Assembly: GCA_947247005.1 (NCBI GenBank)
Contig: OX365950.1
Span: 8,940,720 to 9,004,719 of the forward strand
DNA: 64,000 bases
Source of the DNA: Spisula solida
Taxonomy: Eukaryota > Mollusca > Bivalvia > Venerida > Mactridae
Direction of reading: 5' to 3'
Both the position numbers and the translations under genes were made by a program. The notes beneath the pieces are model-generated. The model made no database searches. It was not told the origin of the DNA and worked only from the letters and a program-made list of their open reading frames with translations. Below, piece by piece: positions 34,926 to 47,143 of this stretch (within the stretch, counting starts at the first letter, position 1; each line of letters begins with the position of its first letter).

Positions 34926-34989
34926 CGTATATTGCGACGTCAGAAAGCAATCGGACCGCGGCACCTGTCTAGCTTAGTAACAGAGGTAT

Positions 34990-36190
34990 TACCTCCCCTG
35001 GTTTTAACTCAATCGTGACACCTCGGACAATCGTATGAACTTATGACAGCCATCTTGAAAACTCAGCGGTGAAATCACAGACCGTGGCAGGCTGACTTTA
35101 ATATCAGTTAAATTAACTGTTTAAACCACGAAAGTACTTGTTTTATACAAGGAACGTCGTATTCTATATAGTCCGTTTGCGGCGAAACAAATCGTCTAAA
35201 ATGAAGATTTCTCAGTATTTACTGCACCTACAAGTATGAAATTTTGCACGAGTAAATGAAAGGTATCTACCTAATACACAAATAAATCTAAGCAACATCG
35301 GACATGTGTGAAAAAAGTTTTGTTCATAAGTTCTATGTAAAATATTTGTAGTTTACAATGAAACTTCATGTCAGAAGACTCGATACACACAACAGCCAAT
35401 TTTATGGTCACGTGACAAGTCTAACGGTAGATTTACGTATTTGCAACCTATTTAATATAGCATATACGAGGCCCGTCTGTACATCTATACTGTCAATGTG
35501 TATCAAATTTCGTGTCTAAACGTAGAAATGGCTTGTGTCTAGCAGCCTCCTTCTCGAACTATAAAAAACACGGATTTTACAGCGTCTTTAAACGATTTTG
35601 ACGGCTTAATATTAGGCATTCTTCAAACGTGTTCATGAATGTCGATTTTAGACTTATCCTAAAGGTTTGGGTAGATGTATATTACTCAATTGTTTAGGAC
35701 TGGTTCAGTCATAAGACTGCTTGTTATTGCGCACATAAACATTACAATGCTTTTATTAAGTTCTTAATTTAACATTACTTTATACGTATAATTATGTCCG
35801 TGTATAAGAATATACATAGCTTAAGTAGCTTAGTGAATAAGGATTTGGTTGTCACTGCTTTTCCGTGATATTACATGTTTTATCTAAATACACACAAGCG
35901 ACATACCTAAATAAATCGACTTATATGGGCCTCATAAATTTCGCTTTCATCACAGCAATGTTTATATTGCTGATCACGGATTATAACAGTTAATAAAAAG
36001 ACAGTTAAACATCAATGGAATACCAGATTTCCTCCCTGCGTTAAAGTGTTCAAATGCAAGTAATATCAATATACAATAAAGAATAAACTTGTTTAAATAA
36101 GTAATTAAAAATTATAAAATTTAAAATGGGAGTAGGTAGAATGTAATTATGATTCTACGTAAATTTTTATCAACATCTGATGAATAGTTT
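34990..36190. other. non-coding stretch
   Basis: No exon recognised. The segment GTCCGTTTGCGGCGAAACAAATCG near 35168 resembles, in inverted orientation, the end of the coding exon at 36200-36500 (GCCCGTTTGCAGCGAAAAAAATCG). Confidence 0.4.
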
Positions 36191-36199
36191 TTTAACCAT

Positions 36200-36500
36200 T
36201 CAGAATTTAGACGATTTTTTTCGCTGCAAACGGGCTATACACATATTCAACGTAGTTATACAATGAACAATCGATAGCTGCAGGTTCGTATCGTCCTTCG
36301 TAACTTCGTACCCAATTTTTTGTATCAAACCGCTATCGAGCGTTTTCTTGCACTCGCCTAGCAAAGTGTTAAGAAACGGTATGCTATCAGCGAGCACTGC
36401 TGGCTCGTAGTATGTCGTTGCATAGACGTAGGAAAGCGCTCGGTAGCGCCTTTTGGAAACGGCTTGGTTATGTAACGGGCTCCAGGTTTGTAACCGAACA
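36200..36500 (-). CDS. basic helical terminal exon, unidentified protein
   Basis: On the minus strand a frame is open for about 105 codons to a TGA at 36200-36202. Residues include HNQAVSKRRYRALSYVYATT, YEPAVLADSIPFLNTLLGEC and IARLQRKKSSKF at the end. The composition (alternating hydrophobic and basic) suggests an alpha-helical nuclear protein. It loosely resembles helical domains in the same bivalve zinc-finger gene family as the exon at 17772, but that link is inference. Acceptor candidates (CCTGGAG, ACCAAG) are weak, so the 5' limit is uncertain. Confidence 0.42.
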
Positions 36501-36569
36501 ATTTATTGTAAAGTTATGCATCATCAAAAAATCCAGTGCTAGATGAGCATGTTACAAATAATGTAGGAC

Positions 36570-37341
36570 AACTGACATAGTCCGCTAAAATAGGCTGAGC
36601 CTTAGTTCATATTATAGATACACTAATGTTCATCAAGTATGGCAAACAGATTCACTATAGGTCTCATGTCCGAGCTTTATGTAGACCACTTGCCCTTAGG
36701 TATGAGGTTAAATGGCATGACGTTAATCCTTTTTTGCTGGTGATTTGCTGTAGTAGGTGACTTTTGCTTTATTATAAATGCTGACACACTAATGACTCTA
36801 AATATATCTGTGAATTGTTGATTTGTATAAAACTTTTCTTTTTGGTTCACTCCAAATAATAATAAACTAATACTTATTTTTTGCTTATTTGGTGATCTTT
36901 AATGAATATTTTGAAAGTTACCTGCTTCCCTTTTATTTAGTATTTCATGAAATGTCAATTTCATGACCATGACATTTCATGACCATGACATTTCATGACC
37001 ACTTTCTCCCTACTTTCATTATTTCATTGCAAAATTCTTAGATTTTCACATGATTTTTATCACCTCTGTGACTTAAAAACTTTTTTTTCTCATAATGATT
37101 GTCAAGACAATTATGTCTTGTCAAATGATAACATTTTCAACGGAAGTCAGCAAAAAAACAGGATATGACACAATAGGTAAATGATGACGTCACTTCCTGT
37201 TTTAAAGCAAAACATATAAAAAGTACCTATGTCAGAAGTAGAGACCACTTTTACACACTTTCACAAAATAATAGCCAGATTCATTAAAAGGTAAATAAGT
37301 TATAAGGGTTGTAGGTAGTCACCGTTTTTTGGGTCACCCTG
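36570..37341 (+). mobile_element. right-end fragment of the CAGGGTGTCCC transposon
   Basis: Follows the right three quarters of the complete copy at 13702-14681 ('ctcatgtccgagctttatgtagacc', 'tgatgacgtcacttcctgttttaaa'). It ends GGGTCACCCTG|TA. It has an internal direct triplication of TTTCATGACCATGACA near 36955-36995. Confidence 0.75.
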
Positions 37342-38017
37342 TATACATTTAATAAAACATTAATGAAGGGGTGAGTCCATTTTGAAAAAAACATGCATGT
37401 TGGCAAAATGTTGGAAAAGTATGTACATTCCGAAATATTTACTGTATGAGATTGATAGCTATTCAAGCAGTCATATTAGAAGTATACCGTAATTTGCAAT
37501 ATGTATACTATAATTATAGCAAAAATATGTTCGTCGCAAATTATGCATGAAAAGTCCTAAATCTAAAAAATTATGTTTTGGTTTTCATTTAAGGTATATT
37601 GTAAAGCTTCAATGCCCTTGATAAGTATGTACTATTATGCGAATGGAATGGTGGTTACTGTATATATACACAAAAAGAGTATATTAAGTCCGACACAGTC
37701 CACTAGACAGGATACACTAATAAAGAAATAAGCAATCCAAATGTAATCAAACACCTGTGTCATTTGTACTCAACGTGTATTATTGTTTTAGCATATTATA
37801 TACATTTCTTTCTTCAAATAAATAGAAATCGTACCAATATATAACTACAACTTGTGAAAATGCATAACTTAATCAGTTACTCAGGCGAGAAATTGTCTTT
37901 TTTATATAAGAAAGGTCATAACTCTATTTTGATAAAACAGGATTTAGGTATGGTTTTAAACTCATCCCTTCAATTCCTGTTTTCTTAAACCTCTAAATTC
38001 AAGAATATACGATGTAT

Positions 38018-38795
38018 CCACAGGTAACTGTATCATTGATTAAGAGCGAAATAAATTATATATTTGTTTTGTAAAATTTATATATTCATAAGAGGTGGAT
38101 TTCAATGGAATTGACCAGATTTTCAAGGTATCAAAAACAAGAATTGACATTGGATATCTCCATTAAGTAATTATATTCATACAACACATTGTTATAAATA
38201 CTTCCATGCAAAATCCCATCGAAATTAATCTACTAGTTAAAAGTTTATGCCATGAATGTATTTCACGGTGTCCACCCTATCACTGAGGTGCATTCAATAA
38301 GAAACAAAAAACTAGAAATATTGAGGATATGTCGTATTTACCGTTGTGTATAAACACAACAATGTGGTAACATTAAAGAACGCAACAGTTGGAACAGATT
38401 TACCTGGATGACACATGCAAACTTCATAAAATGTATGCGTTTAAGCCGAGAAACGAATCGGCTGCTTATTTTATTGTCAAATTCGACATATGTAGATGAT
38501 ATCCTCAATATTTCTATTTTTTGTTTTTATTGGATGCACCTCAGTGATCGGGTGGACACCGTGATACGTATTTATGGCGTAACGTTTTAACTACTTGACC
38601 AATTTCGATAGGATTTCGCATGGAAGTAGTTATAGTCATGTTTTGAATGATTATATTTACTTTATGAAGATATCGAAAGCCAATTCTTGTTTTTTATACC
38701 TGGTCAATTCTTCACAAATACCCCTTATATAAGATTAATAAATATAAAAACAAATATTTTTTATACTCTTAATCAATGATACAGTTACCTGTGCC
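38018..38795. repeat. long foldback: about 300-bp inverted repeat
   Basis: 38018-38328 (CACAGGTAACTGTATCATTG ... TAGAAATATTGAGGATATG) pairs with the reverse complement of 38497-38795 at roughly 80 percent. It includes CACGGTGTCCACCC and TCACTGAGGTGCAT in both arms. The spacer is about 170 bp. A third, partial copy of the outer end (AATCAATGTAACAGTTACCTGTGG) lies at 38881-38906. Confidence 0.8.
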
Positions 38796-39177
38796 CAGTA
38801 ACTGTTGGGCTGAAGGCCTATGTAATCAACCTTGTTATGAATATATAAATTTTACAAAGACAATTTTTTCTCTCTCTCTTAATCAATGTAACAGTTACCT
38901 GTGGATGTATCCTGTCAAAAGAATTGCTTATCATAATTACAATGTTGTTTATTACAGTTCTGCTATTTGAAATTCAGAACTCGTGTTCAGAACGCAGCGC
39001 AGTTGTAATATTGATATTGATTAAGCATAAATAATAATAATTTATTTACGAAAACGCGTAATAAACAGTGAGTTCACTCAGCTGTATCTACTTATTTAAC
39101 TTACAATAGTTATATTTGAGATCATTGCGTTCGCATCCGTAGACCGCATGATATAGAGATATAGATAGCAGTGCAAA

Positions 39178-39489
39178 ATGACATTCTTGCCGAAATGGGA
39201 GTTATTTTCTTTTTGGACGAAATGGTTAATAATATCATTAATATGTTTGTTGTTTCAAATATTTGGTAGCGTCGCCTATCATAAAAACTGGAATAATTGT
39301 CCTTCGCAATCTGATGCTTTGTGGTTTATGCCTCGTGTGTCTCTGAAAGAATGTTTGAATCAATGTAATATCCGCAATCATTGCAAGTTGATTTGCTACA
39401 GGACGGCTACGAAACTGTGCGAAATTCACGTATCCACCTCAACAATTACACCGTGTCAAAGATGCGTATCAATACTTCAAGAACAACAA
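39178..39489 (+). CDS. lectin gene A exon 1: signal peptide + PAN-like module
   Basis: 104 codons from ATG (GCAAAATGAC) to the strong donor CAACAA|GTAAGA, phase 0. Residues about 1-34 form a basic start and hydrophobic core (LIISLICLLFQIFG) ending SVA, a typical signal peptide. Residues about 36-104 hold eight cysteines (NWNNCP, KEC, NQC, NHCKLICYR, KLCEIH, TPCQRC) in a PAN/apple-like arrangement. PAN modules bind proteins or carbohydrates outside the cell. This is the first of five exons that together give a 321-residue secreted PAN, Cys-linker, sushi, CTLD protein. Its closest relative in the window is the orphan exon at 13369. Confidence 0.8.
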
Positions 39490-40915
39490 GTAAGAAACTA
39501 GTTCAAGCATTTAATGTTATTTTAATTTGCATGTACATTTTTTGTAGATAGTTCTGCCAAAAAAGACAAGCTTACATATTATCCTGTCACATCGACATAA
39601 TCACTATAAAACACTACAAGTATTAAGAGCAGTATAAGATCTATGTTGAAACCTCACCATGGCTTGTGTTTGGCGCAAATGATACATATACTAAGCAAAA
39701 CTTCTAACCGAACACCTAGGTTATTGTTTAATATATTTGGTATTAGTGGTAGGAACTTTATAAAAATTGGTCGAAAGTATTAACAATATGTCGGACTGCA
39801 GTGATCAAAATTTCATTTAATTATTTTATTTGCATCATGGATAAAACATAAATTTAGTTACACAACCAACCAAGATGAAAGTCACAAAATGTACACTGAG
39901 CGGCTTTGAATACGCAACGCTAATGAAATCAAGATAACTTTTTTGTTTATGAATATTTTTGAACGAAATTTTGTGTGTGTGATATTGACTGTGCAGAAAG
40001 TGTAACCCGATATTTTGTTTTATCTAAATGATGTACAGCGGTGCATTGAACCATGAAACGGCAGAAAAACGAAAAATGTATTAGGAATTGACTGTTAGAG
40101 GCAAACTATTTTTAATTGGGTTTATCGTAATTTTCGATCGATCGACTCATTCAAATAACACAAAATAAACATAAACATGATGGTCGTTGACCTTAAAAGT
40201 TGTTTAAAGCATTATTGTGTAGATACAGTAATAAACCGAGTGGATAAGAAACTTACGAATTTCTTAAGCATACTGATAATGACTCTTAAATCTATGTTCC
40301 TAATTCCCCTTTTAAGATTGATATTGTTTTCATTTGATCCAGGGACTGTGACTGGAAATGGAGTTTAGTCATATCACTGGTATATTTTAATGACTGTTTA
40401 ATACACTGAATGGAGAAAAAACGCACTTTTAACATGTGTGCTTATAACACCATTAAAACTTAGATTTGCACAAATATCAGAAATTAAACAAGTCAACGTA
40501 TTTCATTAATGTTCAATCATACAATAAAAGTTTAAAGATTCTCACAAAGGGAGGTAATCATTCAAGAGTTATCAGACTTGAATATAACATTTTTCTTACA
40601 TCTTATGATTTCCAATGCATTTTTTTATTTCTTTTAAGGCGTATTTGTATTCACACACATGTAAAATAAAACAAAAAGATACGTTCGATGGTTTATATTA
40701 ATGTAACACTGATCCGTCTTATAGACCCCCAAAAGTGAACATACCGACCGCTCTTTTGCGGTATGCCATTGGCATACGCGACATGTTTTCGACTAAATAT
40801 GTTGTTTTTCAGATTTACCTATTCACATTCTATGATAAATATACACAATAATCGTGAAAACCGCGGTTCCGGGAAAATCTCGTGCAAAAATGTGTTTTTA
40901 AGGTATTCCGCTGTG

Positions 40916-41047
40916 GACGAGTGATTGTTTAATGTATTTTCACGAGGTTAGTTGTATTTTGTACATAATCTATAATGCTAAGACGAGTGATTGTTTAATG
41001 TATTTTCACGAGGTTAGTTGTATTTTGTACATAATCTATAATGCTAA
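40916..41047 (+). repeat. 66-bp perfect tandem duplication
   Basis: GACGAGTGATTGTTTAATGT... through ...TATAATGCTAA occurs twice head to tail, at 40916 and 40982, with no difference seen. It lies in intron 1 of lectin gene A and must be recent. Confidence 0.88.
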
Positions 41048-41356
41048 GACTATGCAATATTTGAAGTCTGTAAGTTAACATATTACGGTAATATTGAAGT
41101 TTAAAAAGTGTTCGGTTAGAAGTTTTGCTCAGTATAGTTGTAGTTGCTAACAAGGAACCACATACAAACTCTAGTTGTAAATCTGGCGATAACATTAGTT
41201 AGAATATAACCTACATTATGAGCCAATGAAAACGCCGCATTTTCGCGGTTAAAAGAAAATTTAATCATTAAGATTTTCTCTTAACAGACTTGACGTCTTG
41301 CGTTGGCGCTAATTTCTATCGGCCAATCAGAATGCAGAATGTTATATTCTAAGTTA

Positions 41357-41457
41357 GTTAGAACATATTAAGTAAATTTTAATGACTAAAAAGGCCTCGC
41401 TTCGCTTCGCTCGCTCCGCCCTTTTTAATCATTAAAATTTACTTAATATGTTCTAAC
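41357..41457. repeat. near-perfect 40-bp-arm hairpin with TTCGC-rich loop
   Basis: The left arm 41357-41396 (GTTAGAACATATTAAGTAAA...) and right arm 41418-41457 are reverse complements with about one mismatch. The loop (CTCGCTTCGCTTCGCTCGCTCC) is GC-rich. Weaker nested pairing (TAGAATATAAC at about 41200 with GTTATATTCTA at 41341) extends the fold outward. It lies inside intron 1 of lectin gene A. Confidence 0.88.
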
Positions 41458-41489
41458 TATAACATAACAGTGAAAATAACAGAAGTTTA

Positions 41490-41990
41490 GAAGCTGGTTC
41501 AGTAACCGTACAGAGAAAGAAACGCAACGTCAACGATGTCGGTTAAAATATGCGTTACTTACTTACGTTGTGAAATAGTGCTATAATATTCGTGGAGTTG
41601 GGTTTATTAAAACGATGATTGAGAGAATTAAATGATATCGTAAGGATATATTCATAAGGAGAAGAAGATATTCGTTGAAGACGAAGTGCCCCTGAGATTA
41701 AAGGGGGAAACAACCAAGATACAGATACAGATATGGCGTCAAATTGTCATGTCATGACGTTCTAATTTTGACGTGATATTTCTAATTTAGCCAATTGCTG
41801 TAGCATTTTAATAGGAATTGAAGCATATAATAAACAGAAAATATGTTGAATTTGTGTACGGTTGAATTTTATTTCACTCGTAATCAATCAAAATTACACC
41901 AATCGTGAAAATATTGATTTTCTTTGATCACTCAGTGGAATAGAATTCGATCTCGCTCTAAAATCAACAAATATTCTCCATATGAAACAG
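41490..41990 (+). repeat. dispersed repeat, copy 2 of the 28 kb family
   Basis: Shares ordered blocks with 27960-28295 (TTTAGAAGCTGGTTC, GAAGCATATAATAAACAG, CGTGAAAATATTGAT). A shorter relative lies at about 57885-57935 (GATCGAATTTTATTTCA). Confidence 0.62.
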
Positions 41991-42205
41991 AAGTGGACAA
42001 TCTCTGTACAAATAAACTGGTAATCTACAAGTTTTAATGTGTTCTTATAATAAATTAACCGGTGAATTCTTACAATGCTTATAGAGTAACCACTGATCAT
42101 ATTAATTACAATGTCACCATTGAGGGATAATATTAAGACATTGTTTTCTGTTAAGTACGTTCTTTTCAGATTATATCCACATGTATCTGTTTTAAAACAT
42201 TGCAG

Positions 42206-42284
42206 CCCGAAACAAGAACTCCTTGCGATGATTGTAATGATGGTAAAACATGTAACACGACAACTGGAATATGTGAATATACAG
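42206..42284 (+). CDS. lectin gene A exon 2: 4-Cys linker
   Basis: The acceptor ACATTGCAG opens in phase 0, matching exon 1. The donor ACAG|GTCAGT closes in phase 1, matching exon 3. The 26 residues are PETRTPCDDCNDGKTCNTTT followed by GICEYT, with spacing C-x2-C-x5-C-x6-C. This is a half-EGF-like or knottin-like piece joining the PAN and sushi modules. It is short, but exact phase agreement on both sides makes it convincing. Confidence 0.72.
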
Positions 42285-42734
42285 GTCAGTTAGAATGTTT
42301 TTATCCTTAATAGTTACCAGATATTCTCTTTGTACAAATTATACTACATGAATGAAATTAACGTTACTTTGTTAATATCCCGCACATATATCTTTGAATA
42401 GGGGTTAAGGGACTTGCTTATTGTATATTTAAAAAACACCGTTCCTTTGTATGTACATGACATACGCTCAAAAAGGTAATTACGCTGTAAAGTATTTTAG
42501 GACCGTATATTTATAAAGTATTTGAGAAGCGAGGGAGCTCCTCACTTGTATTGTTGATGCCAATTAAACTCAACTAGAAGAAGTCAACCGACGTGAAGAA
42601 CTAGGCCGCACAAAGTTATTAATGAGCATACGTTGAAATTGATGCTGCTTAGAATGTGACCATAATTGACTTACTCATAAAGTCATCAACATCAAGCAGC
42701 TACATGAATCACGAATGATGTTTTTGTTAATCCC

Positions 42735-43130
42735 CTACCATTTTTTAATCGGGAGGGGGGCTGTAGGTTTGACCTTCGTTCGTCCGTAAAAAAACCTGGA
42801 TCCTGACATAAATCAAACAGTTTTGAAGCCAGGGTTATGAAACTTTGCATGTGGATCGTGGGCAATAAGGGGATTTCGACAGGTTAGAAATAATTTGATT
42901 ACGACAAAAATTGTGGTTGCTATGGAGACAGAAAGAGTGATTATATATATGTCCGAAATATGAATCCTGCCAACACTCAACAGTTTCTAAGCTATATTTA
43001 TGGAACGTGGTGTGTGGGTAGGTGCCAATAAGGAAATAATGCCCTTTTAAATATTATTTGATTCTGACAAAATGTCTGGTTGTTATGGCAATTGAACACA
43101 AACATGATCTAAAGGTGATGGCTTCAAAAC
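42735..43130 (+). repeat. dispersed repeat with CGTCCGT motif, copy 2
   Basis: Matches the reverse complement of 11530-11700 (CCTGGATCCTGACATAA, CAGGGTTATGAAACTT, GGGCAATAAGGGGA). In intron 2 of lectin gene A. Confidence 0.7.
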
Positions 43131-43698
43131 TGTAGGGCCCTCCTGTACAGCTTGCAATCAATATTTAGTGAATTTTATGTGTTTACAATTGATTGAAGAT
43201 GTCGATAATAAATATTTGAAAAAAACACTTAAAATTGCACCAGCAATATAGTAAATATGTGTTGCTCTATACTAACGATTTAAAAACGATTGTACATACG
43301 GTATCATCTTATGGCTCATGAATTTGCATTAACATTCATGCGAAAACGCAAATAAAATTTTAAAAGATGACTGCCTGTCCCATTCTAGATAAATATTTCG
43401 ACGCTACATGAGAAGATATATTTGCTTCTTTGAACTCGATGAACTTCCCTGATAAGAGTAAAATATAAAATGTTTTAATTATCTACAAAGGTTAAACAAC
43501 TCGAGCATTCTGGCCACATTCCATTAAGTCCAATTGCGTCACAAATTAGATCTTCAGAGAGTCAGCAAAATCATAACATAAAAACAAAGCTAAAATTGTA
43601 TAAAGAATCACTCGACTACTCTTGGTCAATGATTGGAATTCCAAACCCCTAGATGTTCAAAATGCACACGCCTTAAATGTCTTCAAATATAAGTACAC

Positions 43699-44423
43699 TT
43701 AACAAATCTTATAAGTGTGCATGTATATATTTACTCATAATTCGGTCTTTATGTGTTTGATCTTGTTGAAATTTTCAAAATATGCAGCCTTGACATGTGG
43801 AATTACAATTCAATTGATTTTATTAAAAGCTGATAACAATTGTCACAAACAGAATAAACAATTGATGACATCAACAAAAGCTAATGTCACACGTTTTTGT
43901 CGTGTGTTCATCGGGTGTTTGTCAGGTTGTTAATGCAGCTATGAACCTCTTTGCTGATCAAGTTGGAGTTCGAACCTATTTACTTATCATAGATACAGAA
44001 ATAAAGAAAACAATGATAAGCATAAAGCACAATTTAAGTTTATTACTACTCACTTTTTGTATAAATATTGAATTTTGGAAGAGTTACCTCCCTTTGAGCA
44101 TAAAATTTAAACTGTATTTTTAAAAGTTGAAAATCACCATTTTGTTGAGTGAAAAATCACACGATTTTGTGTTTTTTAAATGTAACGATATATTTAAAAT
44201 TTTAATTGACCACAACTAAAACTAATTTGCAACTACGCGTAAATTTCTCGTGCATTTTACGTGTTTTGATGTTTCATGGTTCAGTGATCCGCTTTTAAAG
44301 AAAAAACGATATCAATCTAATTTTGTGTTATTCAATAGCATGTACACAAAATTTCATGCAGAAATATTCATAAATAAAAAAGTTATACGGTAAAAGCACG
44401 TGCACACTTATAAGATTTGTTAA
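43699..44423 (+). mobile_element. 725-bp MITE with perfect 23-bp inverted ends
   Basis: TTAACAAATCTTATAAGTGTGCA at 43699-43721 is exactly reverse-complemented at 44401-44423. Related, degraded copies lie at 55110-55790 (same orientation: 'gtatatatttactcata.ctcggt', 'gttttgatgtttcatggttcagtg'). One section also occurs inverted near 39945-40070. It has no transposase frame. In intron 2 of lectin gene A. Confidence 0.85.
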
Positions 44424-44429
44424 AAGTAT

Positions 44430-46980
44430 ATTTCTTATTTAAAACTTTATCTTGATTTAGTTTTCACATTGTATAATTATTATGTTATTTGCTATTAGCC
44501 TGCTCATGGTGTTAAATTAATTTATTTTGGCTAAGTAAGTATTCTGCCAATGTTGTATATTTCAGAGGATCGAAGGGAAAATTGGGCAACTGTCTAACTG
44601 TGTTGCCGCAATAAAACAATCCTTTAGTATTAATAATAGTACCGCATTGTTCATTAGTGGCGGATGATACCCTCATCACGGTATCATTTTAATCACAACA
44701 GTTTGTTAGATGTAAGATAATGCACGTTGCTAAGACAAACTCGATTGATCTCAAAAACTAGCTAAATATTTCAACTGTAATGAACACTTAAAAACTACGC
44801 AAATACAAGTACCAGTGTGCAGAATTGGTTAAAATTATCAATTATTATAAGTCGATTTTATCAACCATGGTTATTTGACATTGGATATTCATTTGAAGTG
44901 TCGATGAGATGAAACCAATATTATTTTCGTTAAATGTGTAACGTAGGAATCATGTTTTGTAGAATACAAGTTGACGGTTCGTGTAGACAAACAGTCAGCA
45001 TCTTTTCTACTGGGTCATTCAGCTAGTTATAATTTATTACACTTTTCCACAGCTTGGACTTGGGCGGATCTGCGCTTGTTTAGTTGGGCATTTTGCTTTG
45101 TGTGATTTTAATGTTTTCTGTGCTCGGCTGGTTAAGTTGAGTGCTGCCTTCCCTGTCTGACTTACTATACTCTTTTTGTAGTATATAGCTCATGTGATAT
45201 AAACCCATATGTGAAATACTAACGGTCAAGAAGATGACCTGCGACAGTTCAGAAATATCCGACTCCACTTTAAATATTATGTAGATATACATGACTTTTT
45301 TTTTGTATACTCAGTTCATTTAAAAACGCACTCGTCTGGTTTTCTGACAGTTTGTTGCTTCGCATGAATCTACTTCAAATGGATTCAACACACTACTATT
45401 TTACATTTTGGCAGCAGGTATCCTGCATTTCATTGGAATTTACATTTACTGTCAAAGCTTCTTCCAGAAAACAACGAAACAATATTCTACAAACATTGAG
45501 AATGAGTGTGCGTTAATTCCATGTACTGAGCCATATATGTACTTTTATTTATTGTGTAGTTTTTTAGGTAACGAGGTAAGCGATTTTGAAATCAGGAGTA
45601 GGTTACATGTCTACGTAGCAAAGTAGCATTGAAAGTTGCTGACCGTTTGGAGACAGGGAATACATGTATATATCACCAATGAGGTTCTTTATCATTGGTT
45701 ATACGAGAGTTTGTTATTTGCTGGCTGATGATATGGGCAATTGCTCTTATCATATCTCTCTTCTGTTGTATTGATCACACTTGGTTTGCTTGGGAAGCAG
45801 TTTAGTGACTAAGCTTAAGTACAGGATGACCACTAACATATTTCCGGTTACCAGAATGTAATATGTTCAAAATAGTTAACGATATAAAGCCTATCAATGT
45901 ATCTTCATTTAAAGCACATGTGCAAATTTTGTTTGACGTATTCAGTTCCAAGATATATCAGTTATATTATCTGAAGTAGGTGTTTAACATGACACTTCTT
46001 TTTCGAAAACAATCTGAAAACAACGTCGAACAACTTCTAATCACGTCATTGCAGTATGAAAAATCAACTCTTCGTATTTCTCAACGTATTTTTGTTTTAA
46101 TTATTTTTTTATATTTTTTTTCATAAACGTATTTATTGTATATGTAAACGGATAAAAATCTTTTGTTTACCTTTACTGCAATGTGCCGTGTAAAGTCATG
46201 TTGACCATATACTTTAATTTGAAGGGTTGGTCTATTGGTCATTGCCATCTACTACCCCACTACATGCACATCCATATTGTGACCACTGAAATACATGTAC
46301 TATTACCTTGCTAGTGTTTTGGCAAACAATGCGAAAAGCATTTCTGAAATATCACGGGAAATTGATACTCTCCGAAATTGCGGAAACTGTTTCATGTTTC
46401 CATTTCTGCACTATAAAAACGAGATCATTTTAAAATTACCTTCGTTATCAGATACCAAATCATATTGATTTGACAAATTTCTATCGCTTGCTAACAAAGT
46501 TGACGAGGTTGCATTGTAAACAATGACACAGTTACGTAGTAATAGGGGAGGTTATCCAGACTAAGAATAATCCAAACTTCCACACAGCTATCTCCTTTGC
46601 TACGCATAATACTTATTCTCGTATGAATATGTAAACTATAGAAACTGTGTTGCTGTCAATGCTAAGTTATTTTGCCAATTAGGACATGCTGAGAAAGTAC
46701 CACTATGGCCTAGCGGAATAACCCCGGGCAAAAAACAGGTGACATACCCTAAACCAGAACCAGGAAAGTCGCTTGTAACTTTTAATGCTAATTCAAATTG
46801 TTACTAACTCCAAATTTCATATTTTTAAGTGTGGACTGCATTTGAGATTTTAACTCAAAATGAATTGTTATTATATAGCACCGATACAAAATACATAAGG
46901 TTTTAAAAAACAGACTTAGCAGCAATTGCTTGTTAACGCAGTTTTGACAGATAGCTTTTAATCAACATTTTAACAATATT
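44430..46980. other. intron 2 of lectin gene A, remaining part
   Basis: No additional exon recognised. A segment at 44995-45160 (CTGGGTCATTCAGCT..., and the complement of AAGGCAGCACTCAACTTAA) also occurs at 60822-60980. A tRNA-like A-box (TGGCCTAGCGGAATAACCCC) sits near 46708 without a convincing B box. Confidence 0.45.
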
Positions 46981-46984
46981 GCAG

Positions 46985-47143
46985 AGTGTGGTGACTTACC
47001 ATTACGGAACACCTATGGGAAAACGTATGGAAATTTAGCGGACGTGGGTGCAAAGAAAATAACAGAGTGCTACAGCCCTACAGGAAAGTATGTAGAAATC
47101 ACGTGTAAGAGTACTGGAGAGTGGGAGACTGAAACACTGTGCG
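46985..47143 (+). CDS. lectin gene A exon 3: sushi (CCP/SCR) domain
   Basis: 159 bp, phase 1 in and 1 out, acceptor ATTGCAG, donor GTGAGT. It reads ECGDLP, then YGKTYGNLADVGAK, ITEC, EITCKSTGEWE, ETLC. The four cysteines and the G-x-W before the last cysteine define a sushi domain, an extracellular protein-binding fold common in complement and lectin-pathway proteins. The paralogous exon is at 58193-58345 (-), sharing the KTYGNLA-VGAKK block. Confidence 0.88.
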
